A stretch of DNA of 64,000 nucleotides from Allolobophora icterica (GCA_963556255.1 OY744609.1:5158334-5222333), one strand, 5' to 3'; shown: positions 24,085 to 34,116, counted from the first letter of the stretch. Program-made: numbers and translations. The notes: generated from the letters alone by a model not told the origin.

Positions 24085-24300
24085 TAATTATGCAAATAGT
24101 CTATATAAACTGGAAAACTGGAGTCATTACCTTATTCTGTGCTGTTGAGAGCTCAACGTATGTGGACGCCTTGACTGTATCTGCTGAAATTCTAAGTGAC
24201 TTTGCAGTTTCATATAAACAACTGCAAGACGAAGTCTAAGGCCGCAGGGTAAGAATTATAGGCCATTGTAAGATTAGGTCGAGGTCAAAAACTCGCGACT
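24085..24300 (+). promoter_or_regulatory. Octamer plus TATA module, copy 1
   Basis: ATGCAAAT (24090-24097) is followed after 4 bases by TATATAAA (24102-24109), and then by more than 100 conserved bases including GTTGAGAGCTCAAC. The same arrangement recurs at 33925, 43249 and 53263. It reads as a plus-strand core promoter with a POU-factor octamer. No plus-strand product is known, so the function is inference. Confidence 0.4.
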
Positions 24301-24532
24301 GATAGTTGAATTGTTTATAGATGGATCTTATCTAACCGAATCTAGTGACATCTATTGCCAACGATATTTGATCGTGAAATCGAAATTACATGAAGGTATC
24401 CGGGGTATTCGATAGAGTGCCTAACGCATTGTGTGGAGCCAAGCAAAAACTGACATAGCGCCGTTACAGAATTATGGTCAGGTCTTGCATGAATCTGCTG
24501 ATGGTTTCGCTTTCTATTGACGTAATGTAGGC

Positions 24533-24641
24533 CTATGCATGTACGTATGCATGTACGTATGCATGTATGTATGCACGTATGTATGCACGTATGTGTGTAT
24601 GTGTGCATGCATGTATGTATGTTTGTATGTATGTATGTGTG
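24533..24641. repeat. ATGT/GCATGTAC microsatellite
   Basis: Tetranucleotide run into which the LTR retrotransposon inserted; it continues after the 3' LTR (31755-31810). Confidence 0.9.
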
Positions 24642-25121
24642 TGTGAACTGTGTTTTGTGTACAGTCTTGCAGTGCGAGATGTTAGCGTATATATTTAGTG
24701 CGCTTACTTTAGTTTCACGTGTATATGTATATATGATAGATGTATAACGTTTAGTCTTGTGACACGCGCGGCCGGCCGATATCGGCAGCGGCGCGCTATA
24801 TGTATATTATTAGAGTTCGCTTATGCGCACAGAAGACAGGTGTGTCAAGAGGCGCGAAGAATTATGCTGACTAGAGAAGTTTTGAATTCGAGTGTGTTCG
24901 CTGTAGTAGTGTGGCTGGCTAGTTGAGTTGTAATCGAATTGAGTTCTGTCTGTTTGTTTTCTTATTAAACGAAAAGATATTAAACTGTGTTGGTGATTCG
25001 TACGAGGAAAAGCTACTTATACGTAGAATTAGTGTTCAAAAGGTGAACGTTAAATAGGCGTTAAGTACAAGAGAACAAGGACTTAGCAAGAAGGATTGTC
25101 AACGGAAGGATTGGGTTGACA
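24642..25121 (+). repeat. 5' LTR
   Basis: 480 bp, TG…CA ends, same sequence as 31275-31754. It contains GTATATGTATATATG near the middle and the GC-rich palindromic stretch GCGCGGCCGGCCGATATCGG. Transcription presumably starts in this LTR; the exact start is not visible. Confidence 0.95.
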
Positions 25122-25126
25122 TTATT

Positions 25127-25142
25127 GGTGGCAGTGACGGTG
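25127..25142 (+). other. Candidate primer-binding site
   Basis: TGGTGGCAGTGACGG starts five bases after the LTR and has the TGG start expected of a site paired to a tRNA 3' CCA end. I cannot name the tRNA with confidence; leucine-type primers look most similar. Confidence 0.45.
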
Positions 25143-25285
25143 TGGATAAAGAACTCACGGTGGATAAGAACTCACGGTGGATAAATAACTCACGGTGGAT
25201 AAATACTCACGGTGGAATAATTACTCACGGTGGAATAATTACTCACGGTGGATATAAACTCACGGTGGATTAAAATTCACGTTAT
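25138..25285 (+). repeat. Leader tandem repeats of about 17-18 bp
   Basis: About eight units of CACGGTGGATAAATAACT type between the LTR and the start codon. Similar CGACGGTG units continue to about 25400. Possible roles are packaging or translation control; this is inference. Confidence 0.85.
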
Positions 25286-25537
25286 CACCTCCTTCGGCGG
25301 ATAGAAGAATCTACGACGGTGATAAAAGAATTTACAACGGTGTTAGAAGAATCTACGCGTTGTTGCTGTGTGACGTGTCTTCGATATCAACGACGGTGGA
25401 ACACGAGAAAACGGTATAAAAAATTTCGTTGTTTTTCACGAACAAATACAAAAGAAATCCCGTTTGTTTATCGATTCACACAACAAGAAAAACTGTGACT
25501 TCTTTGAAAAGAGAAATCACCAAAGTAAACAAGTAAG

Positions 25538-28500
25538 ATGGAGAAATTAAGTGCTGAAAGACAAGCAGATATTAAGAAGATGTCTACGGAAAGGCTAAAA
25601 CAGCGTTTGTTGAAAGCCGGTTTTAAAGAAGAACAATTAGAAGGTATGTCACGTGGTGACATGATACAGGAACTCGCTGAAGTGTGGGTGAAAGAAGAAG
25701 TCGAAGAAGAAGGTGCCGTTGGCGGTGCCGTCGAAAAGGCTATTGAAAAACCTCCTGCGCCTATGTCTATGGAGATGTTGATGCAGTGGATGATGATGAA
25801 AGAAGATAGGGAGGAGAAACGGAGACAAGAAGAGAAAGAAAAAGAGGAGAGACGAAGACAAGAAGAGAAAGAAAGAGAGGATAAACGTAGACAGGAAGAG
25901 AAAGAGCTGAGACAGGAAGCAGAACGTGTAAGACAAGACGAATTGCGCTTGCAGAGAGAGAAAGAAGAGAAAGCAGAGCGTCTGCAGAGAGAGAAAGAAG
26001 AGAAAGCAGAGCGTCTGCAGAGAGAGAAAGAAGAGAAAGCAGAACGTCTGCAGAGAGAGAAAGAAGAGAAAGCGGAACTTGCAAGGCAAGAAGAATTGCG
26101 CTTGCAGAGAGAGAAAGAAGAGAAAGCGGAACTTGCAAGGCAAGAAGAATTGCGCTTGCAGAGAGAGAAAGAAGAGAAAGCGGAACTTGCAAGGCAAGAG
26201 GAATTGCGTTTGCAAAGAGAGAGAGAAGATAAAGCAGAACAAGTGCGTAAGGCAGAACTTGAATTGCAAAAGAATCAGTTTGAGATTCAGTTAGAACAGT
26301 TGAAAAGAGATAGGGAAGATGCTGAAAGAAGAAGATTGGAGCAGATGATTGAAGTTGAAAAAGCTAGAAAAAGTGATGAAGAGGTACGTCAGCAACAGAT
26401 TGAAGCAAAGAGAATGCGTGAAGAAGAAAAAGAAAAAGCGCGAACGTTAGAGTTAGAACGCGCAGAACAGATAAGACAAGAAGAACTCAAATTTCAGAAA
26501 GAAAGTTTGGAAAAGGCAGAGACAGAAAGACAAGAACGTCTGAAACTGGAGAAATCAAAATTGACATTGAAAGAAACGCAAATGAGAGAAGAACGGGAAG
26601 CAGAAAGAAGGAAGCAGCAAGAAAGTGAAACTTTGGTGTCAAAAATTAAGAAAATAGGTGATGCAATGAAGCATGTATTGCCTCAAATGCCAACTGATAT
26701 GATGGAGGTGCCATTATATTTTGAAACAGTCGAGAACGCGTTTCGTAGCTTTGCTGTGGAGAAGCCGTTTTGGGTTAAATTATTACTACCATTGATGACG
26801 CCGAAAGCTCGAACTGTTCTGAATAGATTGTCATTCGATGATCTAGACAATTACGATAAAGTCAAGCAGCACTTATTAAAAGAATTTAAGTTGACTTCGA
26901 GAGAATACAGAGCCAGATTTGTGGATGCTAAGAAGACGACAGAAGAGACTTATACGATGTTTACGGCAAGACTGAAGAACTTGCTAAACTATTACGTGAG
27001 AAGTCGAAACGTGAACAGAGAGTATGATACGCTCTTTGATTTGCTGGTAGCGGATAAGCTAAAAGAATGTTTACCGCCAGGTCCACTACAGTTTGTATTG
27101 TCGAAGGAAGGAACTGACTGTCTTCAAGCTAGTGCAGTGGCAGACTTAGCAGACATTCATGTAAACAATCGAATTGGGTTTGCATTTCCAAATATAAACA
27201 GTTATCCTTCTCAACGTTCCGTAAACCAAAGCCAGAGTGGAAAGTGGAAAAGTAATCCAGAAACAGGGAGTCAGTTCAAAGGTAAAGAAGTCAAAGCTAA
27301 TGTCCCTGTACCCAATGAGACCAGAGAAGTGGCGTTTGGTCGTCAGGGATTTAACAAATCGTCAGCGCCGTTTGCCAAGAGGGAAGGCAACACATCGTTT
27401 ACGCAGTATAAGAGATATGAAGGAAATGAACAACGAGGTATTTCACAACCATACCATACAGTGGTGAAGCGTTGTCACAACTGTGGTTCAGACAAACATT
27501 TGGTTAAATTTTGTCCAGTTCCAGTGGCAGCAGCTAGTTCTAGCAGAAATCAAGAACACACAAGGGTGAATTTGATTCAAGTGGTTAGTGATACAGGTAA
27601 TCAAACCACGGGTCAAGAAAACCAAGAAACTGAAGTAAAGTCAGTAATGAAATGTGGTATTCAAAAAGAAATTCTATTGGATGCTGAAATTCAGAGAGAA
27701 GTCATAGGAAAAGATGACAGTCGAATATTGAAGAAATCGTTCTTGCAATATGTCGAGGTTGAAATTCGTGCAGTAGACGGTAAAGAGCCAGTGAAAGTCA
27801 AAGCACTGAGCGACTCGGGTGCAGAAATTCCGGTGATTAGTGAGGAATTACTGGAAGGCATGAAGGTGGAACAAATTGGAAAAGTTAATTTGCAATGTGT
27901 GGCAGGAGATGCCATTCCTGCGAAGTTAGTAAAAGTCGATGTTAGACTGTGTGATAGTGACGTGGAAGAAGGGGGATTTCCGCGTAAAATCCAGTGTTCA
28001 CTTACACCTTATGTCACCTTGATGTGTGCTAGTATTGCAAAGATGGGCAGTACAGAAAGATTCTTGTTGCATCCAGAGATAATTGCCGAATTAAAAGCCG
28101 TACCACAGATGAAGATCAAAACGATACAAGGAGATGTGAGTGTACAAGCAAATGTAATGACGAGAGCGCAGAGTCGGAAACAGGAAATGGTAGATGTTGA
28201 TGAGAAGAGTGAAACTGAAAGTTCAAGTGATGAGGAAAACGACAGTAATGAGCAACGAAGCTTATCGCGAGATGGTATAACATCAGAGATGAACGAGCAA
28301 GAGATGACTGCATGCGAGAATGGCACATTAAATGAAACTGAAGAAGACAATGAATGTGATGTGGGGATAGGAGACTTGTATAGAGATGAAGAGATGGACG
28401 AAGAACAAAAGGTGCAGATTGCCGATTCGAGGAAGTTCGAAGAGCAACAGAGAAAGGATGAATCGTTGAAGCCGTGGTGGAAGTTAGCACAAGAGAAAGA

Positions 28501-31159
28501 ATCTGAATTGTGTGTGATCAACGGTTTATTGCATAAGAAATATCAGATATTAGACCAGACGATATATCAACTAGTGTTACCAAAAGAGAGACGAATTAAA
28601 GTGATGGAGTTGGCGCATGAATCGGTATTTGGAGGACATCTAGGAGAAGAGAAAACAAGAGAACGAATAAAATTATCTTTTGTATGGCCAAAGATGAGAA
28701 GAGACATTGTGAAATTTTGTAAGTCTTGCGAGAAGTGTCAACTAAAGGCAAGGAGTCTGGTGATGGATAGAGTACCTATCACTCCGGTCTCAAGAGAAGA
28801 GGTCGCCTTCAAGAGAATGACGATGGACCTCGTTGGCCCGATCGATCCAGTATCTGCTGCAGGTCACAAGTATTGTTTATGCATTGTGGACTCGTGCACC
28901 AGATGGCCTACAATCTTCTTATTGAAGTCGCTGACAGCGAAGGCTGTGTGTGAAGCGTTGACGGAACTGTTCATGAACGTTGGTGTGCCGTCCGTGATTA
29001 CAAGTGACCAAGGAACGAACTTCACAGCCAGTTTGACAAGAGAATTTCTCAATTTAATGGGCTGTAGTCCACGATTCGACACACCAGGACACCCAGAGGC
29101 TGCTGGATTAGTAGAAAGATGGAATCAGACATTTAAAAAGATGATCCATCATGTGATAATAGACAACCCGAGGAAATGGCACAAGATAATTCCTTTCACA
29201 GTGTGGGCATTACGAGAAGTGCCGAATGCAACTACTGGAGTATCACCATATATGCTTGTCTATGGGAAAATTCCGAGAGGACCATTGGCAATATTAAAAG
29301 AGAGTTGGACTAGAGAAATAAACTTACCACCTCATGTTGGAGTTAAACCAGAAAAGTATCTGAAAGAACTCAAAGAAAATATGGAGAAAGCATTATTGTT
29401 TGCAGAATCCTACTCTCGAGAAAAGCAATTACAATACACGAATCAGTATAACAAGAGAGCAAAGCACAAAGAATTTGAAGCTGGTGAGAAAGTCATAGTT
29501 TTGTATCCAACGTCAACAAACAAACTTATTTCTCGATGGCATGGTCCATGTACGATCATACATCGAAGATCAAAGTATTCTTATTTAGTCGATATGGGTG
29601 AAAATGGTCGAAAAATAATTCACGCCAACAAGATCAGAAAATATGTTACTCGAGCATTAAGTTGTGGTCTAATCGTTGAAGAAGATGAAGATTTTGGTTC
29701 AGTGGTTGAATTACCAATGAGGAATGAGGTTCAAGATGACAAGAATTCACTTAACCTCGATCCTGAACAAATTAGCCATTTGACAGTAACTCAACAAGAA
29801 CAGTTGTTGAACGTTTTGAACAAATACTGTGACAGATTTTCAGAAAAACCCGGATTATGTACATTGGTTGAACATGAAATTGAACTAAAACCAGGATTTC
29901 GTGGAAAGGAATTTGCAGCCTATCGAATTCCTTTGATTTATCGAGCAGAAGTGGAACGCCAGATCAAAGAAATGTTAAAAACAAACATTATTAAACCATC
30001 ATCGAGCAGAATGGCAAGCCCTTTGGTTATTGTTAAAAAGAAAGACGGATCTTTGAGACTTGCCTGTGACTACAGATACATTAATTCATTCACAGTGGAT
30101 TGTAAATATCCTATGCCGATTGTCAGAGACGTTTTGAACAAAGTTGGAAAGTCTAATGTGATTTCCATCTTGGACTGTCGAAGTGCTTATTGGACTTGTC
30201 CTGTAAAACAATCTGATCAATGGAAGACAGCTTTTGTAACACATAATGGACTGTATGAATTTACTCGTGTTCCTTTTGGAATGATAAATTCTGGACGAAC
30301 TTTTGTTAAGGCGATAAATTTAGTTTTACAGCCTATAAGTGACTTTGCAGAACCGTATGTTGATGACATTGCTGTGCATTCTGACAGTTGGAAAGTTCAC
30401 TTGCAGCATCTAGATGCATTTTTGATGCAAATGAGATTGCATAACGTTACTTTGAATTTGAAAAAATGCATATTTGGTAAGAGTGAGGTAAGGTTTATCG
30501 GTCATGTGGTTGGGTCTGGTAAGATAAAGATGAATCCAGACAGAATTGAAAGTTTGACTAATTTGAAGATCCCAGAAACTAAGAAGCAAGTTAAGCAACT
30601 GCTTGGATTTTTTAATTATTACAGACAGTTTATTAAGGACTTTGCACAGATTGCGAAACCTTTATCTGATTTAACTAGTAAACGTGTTTCTGATAAGATT
30701 GATTGGACTGTTGAACATCAGCAAGCATTTGATTTACTTAAAGAGGCTGTGCGATCCAAAGTAGTGTTATATGTTTTTGAAGTGGGAAAACCATTCAATT
30801 TGTACTGCGATAGTAGTGACTTTGCAGTCGGTGCTGTTTTAACACAGATGGACGACAAGGGAATAGAACGCCCTGTGTCATTTATCAGTCAGAAGTTAAC
30901 TGATACCCAGAAGAGATGGGCTACTGTGGAAAAGGAAGCCTATGCTATTGTTTGGGCTCTAAACAAGTTAAAAGAAATTATAATTGGATCAAAAATTTTC
31001 ATTTTTACTGATCACAATCCTCTTACATATTTGACTGAGTCAATGTCTAAGTCTGCTAAACTTGTGCGTTGGGCGTTAGCCTTACAAACTTTTGATGTTG
31101 AGGTGAAGTACAAGAAGGGCAGATTGAATATTATTGCTGATTGTTTGTCAAGATTATAA
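25538..31159 (+). CDS. Gag-Pol polyprotein of the Gmr1-like retrotransposon
   Basis: One 1873-codon frame without stops. Order by approximate residue: helical start with a SAP-like look (18-48); highly charged coiled coil made of internal repeats (80-375); SCAN-like capsid segment (455-545); CCHC zinc knuckle CHNCGSDKHLVKFC (644-660); aspartic protease with LSDSGAE (about 755); integrase zinc domain HESVFGGH…CKSCEKC (1026-1068); integrase core with DLVGP, TSDQGTNF and GLVERW giving the D, D, E residues (1095-1194); GPY/F-like stretch (about 1310-1370); reverse transcriptase with YVDDIAVHSD (about 1606); RNase H starting LYCDSSDFAVGAVL (about 1754). Gag and Pol share one frame, so no frameshift is needed. 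The start chosen is the first ATG of the open frame and fits the leader length. All catalytic motifs I can check are intact. Confidence 0.95.
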   Translation: MEKLSAERQADIKKMSTERLKQRLLKAGFKEEQLEGMSRGDMIQELAEVWVKEEVEEEGAVGGAVEKAIEKPPAPMSMEMLMQWMMMKEDREEKRRQEEKEKEERRRQEEKEREDKRRQEEKELRQEAERVRQDELRLQREKEEKAERLQREKEEKAERLQREKEEKAERLQREKEEKAELARQEELRLQREKEEKAELARQEELRLQREKEEKAELARQEELRLQREREDKAEQVRKAELELQKNQFEIQLEQLKRDREDAERRRLEQMIEVEKARKSDEEVRQQQIEAKRMREEEKEKARTLELERAEQIRQEELKFQKESLEKAETERQERLKLEKSKLTLKETQMREEREAERRKQQESETLVSKIKKIGDAMKHVLPQMPTDMMEVPLYFETVENAFRSFAVEKPFWVKLLLPLMTPKARTVLNRLSFDDLDNYDKVKQHLLKEFKLTSREYRARFVDAKKTTEETYTMFTARLKNLLNYYVRSRNVNREYDTLFDLLVADKLKECLPPGPLQFVLSKEGTDCLQASAVADLADIHVNNRIGFAFPNINSYPSQRSVNQSQSGKWKSNPETGSQFKGKEVKANVPVPNETREVAFGRQGFNKSSAPFAKREGNTSFTQYKRYEGNEQRGISQPYHTVVKRCHNCGSDKHLVKFCPVPVAAASSSRNQEHTRVNLIQVVSDTGNQTTGQENQETEVKSVMKCGIQKEILLDAEIQREVIGKDDSRILKKSFLQYVEVEIRAVDGKEPVKVKALSDSGAEIPVISEELLEGMKVEQIGKVNLQCVAGDAIPAKLVKVDVRLCDSDVEEGGFPRKIQCSLTPYVTLMCASIAKMGSTERFLLHPEIIAELKAVPQMKIKTIQGDVSVQANVMTRAQSRKQEMVDVDEKSETESSSDEENDSNEQRSLSRDGITSEMNEQEMTACENGTLNETEEDNECDVGIGDLYRDEEMDEEQKVQIADSRKFEEQQRKDESLKPWWKLAQEKESELCVINGLLHKKYQILDQTIYQLVLPKERRIKVMELAHESVFGGHLGEEKTRERIKLSFVWPKMRRDIVKFCKSCEKCQLKARSLVMDRVPITPVSREEVAFKRMTMDLVGPIDPVSAAGHKYCLCIVDSCTRWPTIFLLKSLTAKAVCEALTELFMNVGVPSVITSDQGTNFTASLTREFLNLMGCSPRFDTPGHPEAAGLVERWNQTFKKMIHHVIIDNPRKWHKIIPFTVWALREVPNATTGVSPYMLVYGKIPRGPLAILKESWTREINLPPHVGVKPEKYLKELKENMEKALLFAESYSREKQLQYTNQYNKRAKHKEFEAGEKVIVLYPTSTNKLISRWHGPCTIIHRRSKYSYLVDMGENGRKIIHANKIRKYVTRALSCGLIVEEDEDFGSVVELPMRNEVQDDKNSLNLDPEQISHLTVTQQEQLLNVLNKYCDRFSEKPGLCTLVEHEIELKPGFRGKEFAAYRIPLIYRAEVERQIKEMLKTNIIKPSSSRMASPLVIVKKKDGSLRLACDYRYINSFTVDCKYPMPIVRDVLNKVGKSNVISILDCRSAYWTCPVKQSDQWKTAFVTHNGLYEFTRVPFGMINSGRTFVKAINLVLQPISDFAEPYVDDIAVHSDSWKVHLQHLDAFLMQMRLHNVTLNLKKCIFGKSEVRFIGHVVGSGKIKMNPDRIESLTNLKIPETKKQVKQLLGFFNYYRQFIKDFAQIAKPLSDLTSKRVSDKIDWTVEHQQAFDLLKEAVRSKVVLYVFEVGKPFNLYCDSSDFAVGAVLTQMDDKGIERPVSFISQKLTDTQKRWATVEKEAYAIVWALNKLKEIIIGSKIFIFTDHNPLTYLTESMSKSAKLVRWALALQTFDVEVKYKKGRLNIIADCLSRL

Positions 31160-31253
31160 GTAATCGTAAGACTGTTTGATTGATTAGTTATATATATATT
31201 TGTTTCATGTATTTTGGTAATTTCGCAAATTTTGAAATTTAATTTGCTCAATT

Positions 31254-31274
31254 CCAGAAAAAGGAAGGAGGTAA
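31254..31274 (+). other. Polypurine tract
   Basis: AGAAAAAGGAAGGAGGTAA directly precedes the 3' LTR, the usual place for plus-strand priming. Confidence 0.8.
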
Positions 31275-31754
31275 TGTGAACTGTGTTTTGTGTACAGTCT
31301 TGCAGTGCGAGATGTTAGCGTATATATTTAGTGCGCTTACTTTAGTTTCACGTGTATATGTATATATGATAGATGTATAACGTTTAGTCTTGTGACACGC
31401 GCGGCCGGCCGATATCGGCAGCGGCGCGCTATATGTATATTATTAGAGTTCGCTTATGCGCACAGAAGACAGGTGTGTCAAGAGGCGCGAAGAATTATGC
31501 TGACTAGAGAAGTTTTGAATTCGAGTGTGTTCGCTGTAGTAGTGTGGCTGGCTAGTTGAGTTGTAATCGAATTGAGTTCTGTCTGTTTGTTTTCTTATTA
31601 AACGAAAAGATATTAAACTGTGTTGGTGATTCGTACGAGGAAAAGCTACTTATACGTAGAATTAGTGTTCAAAAGGTGAACGTTAAATAGGCGTTAAGTA
31701 CAAGAGAACAAGGACTTAGCAAGAAGGATTGTCAACGGAAGGATTGGGTTGACA
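31275..31754 (+). repeat. 3' LTR
   Basis: 480 bp, identical by eye to the 5' LTR. GTGTG follows directly as the target duplication. Confidence 0.95.
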
Positions 31755-31810
31755 GTGTGTATGTATGCATGGCATCTATGTGTGTGTGTATGCATGTTTG
31801 CATGTATGTG

Positions 31811-32184
31811 AACATTAAATAGCGTTTTTCAGTGTCTTTTTTAATCTGCCTGATTATTAGACTTGCTGAGGCTCTAAGCTATCTAAAGCTTGGAGGCCCC
31901 TTGTTTAAAAATTACGCCAGAACGTCTCACGAAACTTTAAAATATAATTATATTATTATGCCTTTTAAATATTTAAGGTAAGGCATTTAAAGTGACAAAT
32001 TCAAGTGAATGAATGCATTTACTCGGGCGAGATGGAATTTTCCATACAAGTCGTTTTAAAAGGTTCTGTATTACACTTTCTTACAGTATTGCAATAAAGC
32101 AATTCATCAAGATAAGTTGTAATACAATTAGAGGACCATGAAACTCCGTAAAATCATTTGTAATAAATTGTACATGTATATAAA
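31811..32184. other. Spacer with no recognised feature
   Basis: AT-rich sequence after the ATGT microsatellite. No gene or named repeat seen. Confidence 0.4.
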
Positions 32185-32370
32185 TTTACCGTGTTGGACA
32201 GTAGAGCAAGATGCCATGGGTTCAAATCTAGTTTATACCAGGGCACAAAGATGTTTCAGGATTTATTCTCCACCTGCTTACTCCAGCGAACTCAACTATA
32301 ATGAATGTACACCAAAGTGCCGAGATGCATTTGGTTCAATAAAGAATATGCTTACTTACTTACTTACTTA
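32185..32370 (+). mobile_element. tRNA-derived SINE with (ACTT)n tail
   Basis: Head with GTTGGACAGTAGAGCAAGAT (A-box-like) and GGGTTCAAATCTAG (B-box-like). The body ends AATAAAGAATATGCTTACTT and a run of ACTT. The same tail is on the minus strand at about 2255-2310. Confidence 0.6.
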
Positions 32371-32994
32371 AAACATGAACGAACGCTTTCGGTGGGAACA
32401 TAAAACGGCGAGGAAGAGCACTGGCCAAGGCTAAGGAAAACGAAGTGGTAAAGATTTCAAACCCCTGGCTGTTGCTTATGCTTAGCCTAAGGGACTGCTC
32501 AACTTCATCGATTACAGTAACTGTTGAGGTTTTATCCAATGTCGTAACACGTCCAGGAGTTATAACAAGTGCAAATGGATATTTCTGGATCTGAATTACC
32601 TCTCCCTCCTCCTATCTCTGGTCTCTCGAAGACGGTGATCGGATGGATTATGGTAGGAATTCTTGAAGAGGTGAGGCTTTAATTTGGGGTAGAAAAATCT
32701 GTGGCATTATTAGTAGAAGAGCTTGAGACAGATGACAATGCTAAAACAGCAATGCTACAAATAAACCGAAGAGAAGAGGCTACACCCTGTACAAAGTCCT
32801 ATGAATTCTGTCTGACGTTCGTTGCGTTTTCAGCAGCAGCATAGCATGACCTTTGAAGCTAGTGCATGCGAAAGTTCAGCTTTAGTTTATTCCTTTTTTG
32901 CCTGGTGTACCATATTGCGGACAGGTTGGCAAGCACGTTAGGCAATCGGTCGTTTTACTCGGCCCAATCGACGTTAGTGCTTTAACATAATAGT
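32371..32994. other. Spacer with no recognised feature
   Basis: No ORF or repeat I can name. Confidence 0.4.
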
Positions 32995-33916
32995 TATATC
33001 TATATAAATAAAGCGAGAATTCTGTGTGTCTGTCTGTCTGTCTGTCTGTCTCTCTGTCTGTCTCTCTGTCTGTTTGACCGGGCTTAACTTCTACAATTTT
33101 GCACCTTTTCACTCGAAACCTTCACTGCTGTGTCGGCCTCGGCACCGGACACCCAGTGGAGGGGTTCGCGTACCCCATTTTGACCGCTAACATGATGAAA
33201 ATCCCCCAAAACTCTACCCAACCGACCGTCCCTCACGCATCCACTGCAAAGCGGTTCTATTTATTGCGCCGGTATTCCCCAACGTCATTAATAATGCGCA
33301 TAACGCTCTTCCACTGCCAAGCGGTTCTATTTATGGCGCGGGTATTCGTCAACGTCATTAATAATGCACATAACGGCGTTGTTTACTTTCCCACAAAATT
33401 TTATTTCGATCGATTCGAACTATATTCATCGTTTTACAGCAAAATTTTATATTCAAAGACTCTGCTTTACTAAGGGCAGTGACGGCTAGATGTCTGGCGT
33501 TTTCTTTCACCCGCCAACGCCGGGTTTACCCTCTTCGACTGCGAAGCAGTCAGTCCACGGGAGAAGCAGTCTCCCCCTAAGGTCGCCAGACGCCACATTG
33601 TCAAGGGCCTCCAAGACTGCGGAGCAGTCGCCGCCACAGGGCTACTGCGAAGCAGTAAGTCGACGGGAGACTGCGAAGCACTCGTCGCCAGAGGGCGACT
33701 GCGAAGCAGTCAGTCCACGGCAGAGGTCGCAAGACGCCAGAAGGCGTATACAAGACTGCGAAGCAGTCTCCGCTGTACGCCAGAAGAAGCCCCCACAGGT
33801 CGCCTAAATTTCTTCTTTATTCGCTACACGCATTTAAACTTATACCTAAATTTGTTGCTTATTCGCTACAGGGATTGAAACTTATAACCCCGGGCAACGC
33901 CGGGTAAACCTGCTAG
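32995..33916 (+). mobile_element. Helentron/Helitron-like non-autonomous element
   Basis: The 5' end TATATAAATAAAGCGAG is followed by a (TGTC)n tract. The 3' end has the GC hairpin CCCGGGCAACGCCGGG, then TAAACCTGCTAG. A 5' microsatellite, a 3' GC hairpin and a CTAG end fit Helitron-related elements. A second copy lies in reverse at 35789-36745. The interior has a doubled block (33240-33300 and 33305-33370) and a cluster of short hairpins. The 97- and 105-codon frames over it are not convincing. Confidence 0.7.
33530..33765 (+). repeat. Cluster of GACTGCGAAGCAGTC hairpins
   Basis: At least six copies or near copies of the palindromic word ACTGCGAAGCAGT (near 33537, 33620, 33645, 33670, 33697 and 33744), spaced 25-80 bases apart within the Helentron-like element. 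Confidence 0.85.
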
Positions 33917-34108
33917 TTGTCTATATGCAAATAGTCTATATAAACTGGGAAACTGGAGTCATTACCTTATTCTGCGCTGTTGAGAGCTCAACGTATGTGG
34001 ACGACTTGACTGTATCTGCTGAAATTCTAAGTGACTTTGCAGTTTCATATAAACAACTGCGGAAACAGTAATACTAAGTCTAAGACCGCAGGGTAAGAAT
34101 TAAAGGCT
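33917..34108 (+). promoter_or_regulatory. Octamer plus TATA module, copy 2 (orphan)
   Basis: ATGCAAAT (33925-33932), TATATAAA (33937-33944), then the same conserved downstream stretch as at 24085-24300. Similarity to the flank of gene B continues past the hAT insertion to about 34790. No P450 exon lies next to it, so this is a duplicated flank without its gene. Confidence 0.4.
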
Positions 34109-34116
34109 ATTTTAAG

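Larger units (their letters stand above)
24642..31754 (+). mobile_element. Complete Gmr1-like Ty3/gypsy LTR retrotransposon
   Basis: The 7.1-kb element is bounded by 480-bp LTRs (24642-25121 and 31275-31754) that I find identical on reading both. Each runs from TGTGAACTG to GTTGACA. GTGTG lies directly outside both ends as a 5-bp target duplication. Inside are a likely primer-binding site, a leader with short tandem repeats, one Gag-Pol ORF and a purine tract before the 3' LTR. Integrase precedes reverse transcriptase, the order that defines the Gmr1-like group among Ty3/gypsy elements. Identical LTRs and an open frame point to recent insertion. It carries no envelope gene. Confidence 0.95.

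Noticed and set aside
25649..26269. 206-codon minus-strand frame rich in Leu, Phe and Ser
   Set aside because: It is the complement of the Gag coiled-coil repeats; the plus-strand frame is clearly the coding one.
33490..33807. 105-codon plus-strand frame in the Helentron-like element
   Set aside because: Its composition follows the GACTGCGAAGCAGTC hairpin repeats, and no helicase or Rep motif is present.
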